Source of the DNA: Planktothrix sp. UBA8402
Lineage (GTDB): Bacteria > Cyanobacteriota > Cyanobacteriia > Cyanobacteriales > Microcoleaceae
DNA length: 7,241 nt
Assembly: GCA_003456035.1 (NCBI GenBank)
Contig: DMPJ01000436.1
Coordinates: forward strand, 328-7,568
Direction of reading: 5' to 3'
How positions within the stretch are numbered: position 1 is the stretch's first letter; each line of letters opens with the position of its first letter. The notes below the pieces were generated by a model. That model worked only from the letters and a program-made list of their open reading frames with translations. It was not told where the DNA came from and searched no databases. Below, one piece after another: positions 1 through 5,222 of the stretch. The position numbers and the translations under genes are program-made.

Positions 1-1179
1 TTGAAAATGGGTAAGTCGATGACCTAGATGACCAAGAACCGTTGCACCAATGCCCATTCCAGCACCTCCAGCCGCTAATAAAAAGCCAAATTGAGAGGAA
101 CTAATCTCAGGAATTAATTCCGCTAAACGCACTGCTAAAACCGCTAAGGCTGCAAAAATTGAAAACAGAATAATTAATTGTAATAGAGCATTTCTAATCA
201 AAGTATGGTTGCTTAAATAGCGAATTCCATCGCGTAAATCTTCTAAAACATGGGGTTGTTCATGGGCGGAATTATTGTTTTTTTCTTTGGTATTCAAACG
301 CAAAAGAATCAACCCGGCAATCACATATTCTCCGCCGACAATTAATTCTTTCCCAATAGATTGAAAACCGATTTGATTAGCAATTAAATCCGCTAGGGCT
401 AATAAAGGTTCGCCCACCGCAAATCCCACAATAACGGAAGCCATCATGGTTGTGGTATAAAGAGAATTAGCGGATAATAAATGACGTTTTTCAACAACTA
501 AAGGAATCGCGGATTGTTCAGCCGGAGCAAAGAATTGAGTTAAGGTAGAAACTAAAAAAGTGGTGATTAATAAAATGTAAAACCCAACGGGTAATTGACC
601 GAATTTTTGATCCTGAAATAGCCATAAAACTAGGGGTAAAGCCATGACTAAACCCCCGCGTAATAAGTTAGTAATGACTAAAACCGCTTTTTTTGACCAT
701 CGATCTACAAATACCCCTGCGCCCGCCCCAAACAAAACCGCAGGAATTGTAAACGCCATCATAATTGCTGATACCCAACCGCTAATAGTTTGATCAGCTT
801 GTTGAAAGCGAGTAGAAATAATCGCAATCATTAATACTAAATAAACTTTATCCGCTAGTTGAGAAAAAAGTTGTCCACTCCAAAGAGCTAGAAAATTTTT
901 GTTTCTCAGGACGGGTAAAAATCCCCGTTCTTGTTCATTCTGGGGAGGTTGGGGAATAGGGCTATTTTTCCCATTTTCGCTATCTTTAGTCTCTGAAGAA
1001 ACTAAACCCAAGGAAGCAGTCGCAGGTGGATTTTTTCCATTTTCCAATTCTATGGAACTAGACGGGGTAATTTCTATCAATGAGTCAGTCTCCCAATCTT
1101 TCATAATGGCTAAGGGTTGATGGGATTTAAGGTTTTTTTCTAAATCTGGCGATCGCATATTATTATCTAAAATTAACAT
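1..1179 (-). CDS. MFS transporter, partial (C-terminus beyond left edge)
   Basis: This is a Major Facilitator Superfamily permease of the inner membrane, probably an exporter of the EntS/MFS_3-like group; the substrate cannot be told. I translated 393 codons without a stop; the reading frame leaves the window at base 1. Residues 1-90 are a hydrophilic, Ser/Asn/Pro-rich tail with no membrane segment, in which the pentapeptide ENGKN occurs twice (46-50, 68-72). Membrane helices begin near residue 96. The loop after helix 2 carries the MFS motif A signature G-x-x-x-D-R (G155, D159, R160, then K163-K164). The stretch FFAPAEQSAIP (216-226) followed by L-x-S-A-N-S-L (234-240) is typical of this group. 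About eight of the usual twelve helices are visible. Two in-frame starts are possible, ATG at 1179 and ATG at 1158; neither has a clear Shine-Dalgarno site. A stop codon lies in frame 51 nt upstream of the 1179 ATG. The gene follows recO after 130 nt. Confidence 0.9.
   Translation of the reverse strand, partial: MLILDNNMRSPDLEKNLKSHQPLAIMKDWETDSLIEITPSSSIELENGKNPPATASLGLVSSETKDSENGKNSPIPQPPQNEQERGFLPVLRNKNFLALWSGQLFSQLADKVYLVLMIAIISTRFQQADQTISGWVSAIMMAFTIPAVLFGAGAGVFVDRWSKKAVLVITNLLRGGLVMALPLVLWLFQDQKFGQLPVGFYILLITTFLVSTLTQFFAPAEQSAIPLVVEKRHLLSANSLYTTTMMASVIVGFAVGEPLLALADLIANQIGFQSIGKELIVGGEYVIAGLILLRLNTKEKNNNSAHEQPHVLEDLRDGIRYLSNHTLIRNALLQLIILFSIFAALAVLAVRLAELIPEISSSQFGFLLAAGGAGMGIGATVLGHLGHRLTHFQ
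1149..1156. repeat. HIP1 octamer GCGATCGC
   Basis: Exact copy of the highly iterated palindrome of cyanobacterial genomes. It overlaps the G of the downstream candidate ATG (1158-1156) of the MFS gene, so the second candidate start reads ATGCGATCGC. Its value here is mainly taxonomic. Confidence 0.9.
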
Positions 1180-1309
1180 TCTCAGAGTAGTCAGGTTTGA
1201 CCGAAAATTGACAGTCTCTGCTTAACATTTTAATGACTAATTGGATCAGTAGGATCACTAATATCAAAATCAAGGGGACAGACAGACTCTACAGAGAATC
1301 AAATTGGGG

Positions 1310-2254
1310 TTAAAACGGTGGGTCAACAATAAATTGGTGGGTAAAGGTATCAATCAGCGACCCAGAACGGATCGAACAACCTAAATGATATTCTGTATAT
1401 TGTCGTAATGTGCGTTCTACCGTCATCCAGTCCCAAGCCGAAATTAATTTAGACAGGGACGACGCCACCGGATCAACGAGTTCGGGTTGGGCCAAATGTT
1501 GCAAAATTGCTAACTGTCCGGCGGTGAGTTTAGTATTAATTTTAAGTTGAGGTTGAGGAACACTTTCTATGGTGTAAAGGTTCCCAGACTCCTTGACAGT
1601 AGTGGTTTTTGATGCTAGTGAAATTGTTTTTTTGGGGTAGAGATGGGATAGACTTGGTAAATTTTTCCCCTCGGACAAGTTAATAATTCCTCCTGTATCA
1701 ATACTAAACCCAACTCGCCAATTTTCATCGGTAAAATTAGGAATAAGTAGCCGTTGAGTTAAACAACACAATTGCACTTGGGGCGCCGTTCCTGCTAAGG
1801 CGAGAAGATGGAAAATACCTTGGCTTAAACAGGCAATAATTTGAGTAGAATCGGAAATTAAGGGGGAATTAGAAAGGCTTTGTAAACGGTTTAAATGTTC
1901 ATTTAGCAGTATAAACAAATCCTCTTGGGGATGTTCACTTATGGCTTGACTCAGGACTAATTCTGCTAAATATTGACTGGCGGCTAATTTGCCTAAATTT
2001 TTACTTAAACCTCCATAGGTAGTTACGGTTTCTGCTTGGGTTATTTTATCAAGCGATCGCCCTTTGGCAATTAATAATTGATTCACAACAAATAATTCAC
2101 TCCGTCCTCCTAAGCGAGATTTTGCTTTTCTAGCTCCGGGTGCAATGGCTCTAATTAATCCAAATTCCCGGGTTAAAATTGTTAATAGCCGATCAGATTC
2201 TCCAAAGGGTTGGGCTTTTAAATTAATCCCCGTAGCCATATAGGTTTTACTCAT
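1310..2254 (-). CDS. recO: DNA repair/recombination mediator RecO
   Basis: RecO acts in the cytoplasm in the RecF(O)R pathway: it binds SSB-coated single-stranded DNA and, with RecR, helps load RecA at gaps and breaks. The 314-residue protein is longer than the roughly 240 residues of E. coli RecO; the additional length lies mostly in the middle and C-terminal half. Residues 1-80 form the OB-fold domain, with the family hallmark G-E-S-D-R-L-L-T (18-25) followed by G-A-R-K-A-K-S-R-L-G-G (40-50). An alpha-helical domain follows, and the C-terminus ends with the usual pattern R-x-Y-x-E-Y-H-L-G...R-S (285-297). The zinc-finger region is degenerate: Cys163-Cys164 and Gly188-Gly189 are kept, but the second Cys pair is Asn192 and Glu195. 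The ATG at 2254 lies 13 nt after the deoC stop, so co-transcription is likely; no strong ribosome site is seen. A HIP1 octamer lies inside the gene. Confidence 0.97.
   Translation of the reverse strand: MSKTYMATGINLKAQPFGESDRLLTILTREFGLIRAIAPGARKAKSRLGGRSELFVVNQLLIAKGRSLDKITQAETVTTYGGLSKNLGKLAASQYLAELVLSQAISEHPQEDLFILLNEHLNRLQSLSNSPLISDSTQIIACLSQGIFHLLALAGTAPQVQLCCLTQRLLIPNFTDENWRVGFSIDTGGIINLSEGKNLPSLSHLYPKKTISLASKTTTVKESGNLYTIESVPQPQLKINTKLTAGQLAILQHLAQPELVDPVASSLSKLISAWDWMTVERTLRQYTEYHLGCSIRSGSLIDTFTHQFIVDPPF
2053..2060. repeat. HIP1 octamer GCGATCGC
   Basis: Exact HIP1 palindrome inside recO, coding for part of the K-G-R-S-L segment (residues 64-68). It supports a cyanobacterial host. 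Confidence 0.9.
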
Positions 2255-2267
2255 TAAATGTTGGCTT

Positions 2268-2948
2268 TTAACTATCTTTTTTGGTTTCGGTTTTCAAAAT
2301 ATCAACGGCGCGAGAAGTCCCTAAACGAGTGGCTCCAGCTACAATTAAATCAACAGCTTGTTGGTAGGTACTAATGCCTCCAGAGGCTTTAATTCCTATC
2401 CGTCCTTTGGTAACAGATTTAATTAGTTCAACATCTGCAACCGTCGCCCCTCCATACCAACCCGTACTGGTTTTAATATAAGCAATTCCTGCATCCATTA
2501 ATATCTCAACGGCTAGACATTTTTCCTCATCTGTAAGAACACTGGTTTCAATAATTGCTTTTACCGTTTGTCCGGTTTCTTCACAAATTTCTGCTATTTC
2601 TCGATGTACTTCTTCGGTTTTTCCTATTTTCAACCAGCTTAAATTAATCACTACATCTAATTCCGTCGCGCCATTTTCGACGGCTTCCTGTGCTTCATAA
2701 AGTTTAACCTTTGAAGTTGTAGCTCCGGTAGGAAATCCGATCACTGTAGATAATTTTGTAGATTTTCCTTGAAGTATTTCTTTTGCTAGTGTAACATAAC
2801 TGGGAAACACACAAACACTGGCAAATTTATATCTTTCTGCTTCATAACAACACTGTTGAATTTGTTCCGGTGTTGCGGTTTGATTCAGTAAGGTATGGTC
2901 AATATAGGGGGAAATATCTAATCCTTTAGGATTAATAGATTTAGCCAT
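2268..2948 (-). CDS. deoC: Deoxyribose-phosphate aldolase DeoC
   Basis: This cytoplasmic class I aldolase reversibly splits 2-deoxy-D-ribose 5-phosphate into glyceraldehyde 3-phosphate and acetaldehyde, the last step of deoxynucleoside breakdown. The 226-residue protein is a full-length TIM barrel of normal size for the short bacterial type. Visible landmarks are the N-terminal I-D-H-T-L-L (16-21), V-I-G-F-P-x-G (69-75), E-L-D-V-V-I-N (96-102) with the proton-relay Asp98, I-K-T-S-T-G (158-163) with the Schiff-base Lys159, and I-K-A-S-G-G-I (186-192) with the second active-site Lys187. All catalytic residues are therefore present. The ATG at 2948 is the first in a short leader behind a TATAAT box. 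The gene is followed after 13 nt by recO and preceded after 72 nt by the restriction endonuclease gene, all on the same strand. Confidence 0.98.
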   Translation of the reverse strand: MAKSINPKGLDISPYIDHTLLNQTATPEQIQQCCYEAERYKFASVCVFPSYVTLAKEILQGKSTKLSTVIGFPTGATTSKVKLYEAQEAVENGATELDVVINLSWLKIGKTEEVHREIAEICEETGQTVKAIIETSVLTDEEKCLAVEILMDAGIAYIKTSTGWYGGATVADVELIKSVTKGRIGIKASGGISTYQQAVDLIVAGATRLGTSRAVDILKTETKKDS

Positions 2949-2982
2949 AGAATTGATTGTAATTCATTGAGACATTAATTCT

Positions 2983-2988
2983 ATTATA
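2983..2988 (-). promoter_or_regulatory. Candidate -10 box of the deoC-recO transcript
   Basis: On the minus strand this reads TATAAT, a perfect sigma-70 type -10 hexamer, 34 nt before the deoC ATG. A start about 7 nt downstream would give a leader of roughly 28 nt. No good -35 hexamer is seen at 16-18 nt spacing (GATAAA is the best), so the promoter may be weak or activator-dependent. The AT-rich surroundings make a chance match possible. Confidence 0.4.
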
Positions 2989-3020
2989 TACCTATTTTGG
3001 CTTGTTTATCTTTGCTAAAA

Positions 3021-3824
3021 TTATTCCCATATTTTATATTGTTCTAAGTCCTCTCTTAAAATATCTTTGCTCAAAACCAACTGGTAATGTTTTTCTTTAA
3101 CAATCCTAATTTGCTCATCTTCTAGGGTTAATTCAAACATAGCAATAACATTATCTTGCATAAATTGGGTAGATACGGGGCGACAAATCAAATCAGGGAA
3201 TTTAGTGATACAACAGCTTATATCCTGTTTTGTTTGAACAACACCAAGTTGATCAGATCCTCCCTTAGCTTGAACTGGAATGACATATTGTGCGCCATTT
3301 TGATTTACTCCTACATAAATTTCATCTATTTCAATTTGTCCAATATTAGGTACTGTAGTTCTCAGATGATTTTGTAAGGAATACGTTGTAATTCCTAGAA
3401 AAATATCTATTAATCGGTTATAGCGTACCTTTGCTAGTAATGCTTGTTCATCAGTTAAAGCATACTTACTGATAATTTCAGGTGTCGAGTCAGGAATTTT
3501 TATACAAATTAGATTGGGGTTAGGAGTAATTCGATTAATTGGACTCAGTTTAAATCTATAAACTGCTTGTCCTGCTAACTCAATAACCCATTCTAAACCA
3601 TCAGGTGCAGTATCAGATATTACTGTTGGAAACTTTCGCCTAAAACGATAAGAATATAAAACATCACCTAAATTTTTAGGAGATGGGATATTGAGACTTT
3701 GAGCAACTTCAGTAAATTCAGAACGACTGAATTCAAAATTAGTTATACCTTCTTGATAATGCTGTCTAAATATTTCAGCAATAATTGCATCATATCTTCC
3801 TGATTTCTTGCTTTTATCTGCCAT
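3021..3824 (-). CDS. Probable Type II restriction endonuclease, PD-(D/E)XK-like
   Basis: The 267-residue protein is most likely the nuclease partner of the adjacent cytosine methyltransferase, cutting unmodified DNA at the same (unknown) site. No specific family name or target could be recognised. The main clue is a PD-(D/E)XK-like core: the strand I-E-I-D-E-I-Y-V-G (164-172) offers Asp167 or Glu168, and 18 residues later the strand V-I-P-V-Q-A-K-G-G (181-189) offers Gln185 and Lys187. Gln in place of the usual second acid is known in Mrr-like nucleases. Residues 8-65 look like a small helical DNA-binding module, ending in L-Y-S-Y-R-F-R. There is no signal peptide or membrane segment. The ATG (3824) is 3 nt after the methyltransferase stop and has a ribosome site inside the methyltransferase end, so translation is probably coupled. 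No terminator is evident before deoC. Restriction activity is inferred from context plus motif. Confidence 0.75.
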   Translation of the reverse strand: MADKSKKSGRYDAIIAEIFRQHYQEGITNFEFSRSEFTEVAQSLNIPSPKNLGDVLYSYRFRRKFPTVISDTAPDGLEWVIELAGQAVYRFKLSPINRITPNPNLICIKIPDSTPEIISKYALTDEQALLAKVRYNRLIDIFLGITTYSLQNHLRTTVPNIGQIEIDEIYVGVNQNGAQYVIPVQAKGGSDQLGVVQTKQDISCCITKFPDLICRPVSTQFMQDNVIAMFELTLEDEQIRIVKEKHYQLVLSKDILREDLEQYKIWE

Positions 3825-3827
3825 AAA

Positions 3828-5132
3828 TTATTCACCCTTATTTCCTCTTTTTCTAGGCTCAATTACATGAGGATCAACATTATAGCGTTTTGCCGCTTGG
3901 GACATATTCAAATATAATAACGCATCATCACCTAATTTTTCCTTTTCTGTTGGTTGACTGGGAATTATCCCCAAAAGTTTGATAATTTCTGAAGCAACTG
4001 CTTTAGCTAATAAGGGTGGAACTGAATTTCCAACTTGTCGAAAACCGTGCCATTTTGTTCCCTGAAATCTAAACCAGTCGGGATAGGAATGTAAGCGGGC
4101 GGCTTCCCTAACCGTAATACAACGGGGGGTATAGGGATGAATGGGACGGGGGGAAGTAAAGGCGCCTCGGTTGCTGGGTGTTCCGGCTCTTAAAGTGTTA
4201 CATAATCCTTGGGGATGGAGTTTATGAAATCGACTAATTTTTTCGGTTTTTCCCCATTCTGTGGCTTCAAATCGTGCGGTAGATGTGGGAGAATGTTGCG
4301 ATCGCAAACTACAGGTTAATAGGTTTTGATCAAAAATTCTAGGATAAGAAAAATCATCCTTAACGGGGAATAATCCCCGCAATAATTGAGCATAAAAACT
4401 TGATTTTTGATATGTGGCTATGGTATAATCTTTGAAGAATAATTCAGGATATTGTTCAATAGTTGGTAAATCTCCTATGGCATCCCAAACCGTCGGACAG
4501 GGAGAAAAGTTATTAAAATTATGATCAATTTTAGGATTAACTTTTGGCGGTTTTGTCACGAATTGAGGATAACAAGGTAAGGGTAAACCTTTTCGAGATC
4601 CTAGAATAAATAAACGAGATCGATCTTGAGGAACACCATAATAGGAAGCATTTAAGACTTGATAGGTTTCTATAACTTGATAACCCTGACTTTGCAGCTT
4701 GTCAATAATCTCAGTAATAAATTGTCGATGTTTTCCTACCGTCAAACCCGGAACATTTTCTAAAACAAAATATTTCGGTTGTAATTCATTTACTAACCGA
4801 ATAAAGTGAAACATTAAACTATTTCTAGGATCATCAAAAGCCCGTTTTCCAATTAAGGAAAAACCCTGACAAGGTGGCCCACCAAATACTAGATCAATAT
4901 CTCGATTTTCAATATCAGAATCCTTTCTAATTTCTAATCCCGTGATCGTTTCAATACCTTGACAAAAAACCTTCCAAAAGGGAAAATTATATTCATGGGT
5001 GGCACAATGAATCGGATCAATTTCCACGGCGGCTAAAACATCAAAACCAGCCTGTTCAAAACCCAAGGTCATGCCTCCAGCACCAGCAAATAAATCTACA
5101 GCAATTGGTCGTTTTTGAGTTTTCACAGTCAA
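3828..5132 (-). CDS. DNA (cytosine-5-)-methyltransferase of a Type II R-M pair
   Basis: The enzyme transfers a methyl group from S-adenosylmethionine to C5 of cytosine within a specific site, protecting host DNA from the neighbouring nuclease. All major m5C motifs are present in the usual order: motif I D-L-F-A-G-A-G-G (13-20, cofactor binding), motif IV G-P-P-C-Q-G-F-S (85-92) with catalytic Cys88, motif VI E-N-V (125-127), motif VIII Q-D-R-S-R (169-173), motif IX T-V-R-E-A-A-R-L (340-347) and motif X Q-V-G-N-S-V-P-P (366-373). The target recognition region lies at about 181-330. After motif X there is a tail to residue 434 with S-Q-A-A-K-R-Y-N-V-D (411-420) and a basic end. The start is TTG at 5132: TAA stands directly before it in frame, and the first internal Met is residue 21 within motif I. 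A GTG two codons later is the only other reasonable start. It is divergent from the histidine kinase. Target site unknown. Confidence 0.96.
   Translation of the reverse strand: MTVKTQKRPIAVDLFAGAGGMTLGFEQAGFDVLAAVEIDPIHCATHEYNFPFWKVFCQGIETITGLEIRKDSDIENRDIDLVFGGPPCQGFSLIGKRAFDDPRNSLMFHFIRLVNELQPKYFVLENVPGLTVGKHRQFITEIIDKLQSQGYQVIETYQVLNASYYGVPQDRSRLFILGSRKGLPLPCYPQFVTKPPKVNPKIDHNFNNFSPCPTVWDAIGDLPTIEQYPELFFKDYTIATYQKSSFYAQLLRGLFPVKDDFSYPRIFDQNLLTCSLRSQHSPTSTARFEATEWGKTEKISRFHKLHPQGLCNTLRAGTPSNRGAFTSPRPIHPYTPRCITVREAARLHSYPDWFRFQGTKWHGFRQVGNSVPPLLAKAVASEIIKLLGIIPSQPTEKEKLGDDALLYLNMSQAAKRYNVDPHVIEPRKRGNKGE
3832..3839 (-). promoter_or_regulatory. Ribosome binding site of the endonuclease gene
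   Basis: On the minus strand this reads AAGGGTGA, a good Shine-Dalgarno-like sequence 7 nt before the endonuclease ATG. It lies inside the last codons of the methyltransferase gene. With the 3-nt gap between stop and start, this arrangement favours re-initiation by ribosomes that have just made the methyltransferase. Confidence 0.6.
4298..4305. repeat. HIP1 octamer GCGATCGC
   Basis: Exact HIP1 palindrome inside the target-recognition part of the methyltransferase gene, coding for part of L-R-S-Q (276-279). Its presence in a mobile-type gene suggests that the gene has been carried in cyanobacteria for some time. Confidence 0.9.
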
Positions 5133-5144
5133 TTATTTTTACCT
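5130..5144 (-). promoter_or_regulatory. Shine-Dalgarno and TTG start of the methyltransferase
   Basis: The minus strand has AGGT (5144-5141), an 8-nt A/T spacer and then TTG (5132-5130). An in-frame TAA (5135-5133) rules out any upstream start. The spacing supports TTG over the GTG at 5126-5124, which would be 14 nt from AGGT. Confidence 0.6.
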
Positions 5145-5152
5145 AAGAATAT

Positions 5153-5166
5153 TAGATCGAAATCTA
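5153..5166. repeat. Inverted repeat TAGAT-CGAA-ATCTA in divergent region
   Basis: Perfect 5-bp arms around a 4-nt centre, located 21 nt upstream of the methyltransferase TTG. It could be a protein-binding dyad or a small hairpin in the methyltransferase leader. The arms are short, so chance is a real possibility. Confidence 0.3.
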
Positions 5167-5184
5167 CTGAATACAGAATATAAT
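5157..5184 (+). promoter_or_regulatory. Candidate promoter of the histidine kinase gene
   Basis: TATAAT at 5179-5184 is a perfect -10 hexamer. TCGAAA at 5157-5162, 16 nt upstream, matches four of six -35 consensus positions. Transcription from about 5191 would give a leader of roughly 32 nt before the ATG at 5223. The -10 overlaps the left arm of the dyad at 5180-5196. Other AT-rich hexamers (TATTAT at 5191, TATTGT at 5201) compete, so the assignment is tentative. Confidence 0.35.
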
Positions 5185-5196
5185 ATCAGATATTAT
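5180..5196. promoter_or_regulatory. Perfect 17-bp dyad, candidate operator
   Basis: ATAATATC-A-GATATTAT is a perfect inverted repeat with 8-bp arms and a single central base. It lies between the divergent methyltransferase and histidine kinase genes. It overlaps TATAAT (5179-5184) on the plus strand and TATTAT (5185-5180) on the minus strand, where a bound dimer would affect transcription both ways. The half-sites are pure A/T apart from one C, which weakens the case because such palindromes arise more often in AT-rich spacers. The binding protein is unknown. Confidence 0.4.
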
Positions 5197-5222
5197 CCCC
5201 TATTGTACAGGTAATTTTACTA

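Noticed and set aside
899..1120. Plus-strand open frame of 73 codons
   Set aside because: It lies wholly antisense to the well-supported MFS N-terminal coding region, has no ribosome site and shows no domain.
1180..1309. Search for a terminator, promoter or small RNA in the recO-MFS spacer
   Set aside because: Only a tiny dyad CTCT-AC-AGAG (about 1288-1297) and a short direct repeat GGATCA (near 1233 and 1242) are seen. No T-run follows the dyad on the minus strand and no convincing -10/-35 pair was found.
3156..3377. Plus-strand open frame of 73 codons opposite the endonuclease gene
   Set aside because: Antisense to a real gene, without ribosome site or recognisable motif; such frames are common in AT-rich DNA.
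4617..4626. Palindrome AGATCGATCT in the methyltransferase gene
   Set aside because: It encodes the conserved motif VIII residues D-R-S, so codon choice explains it without a regulatory role.
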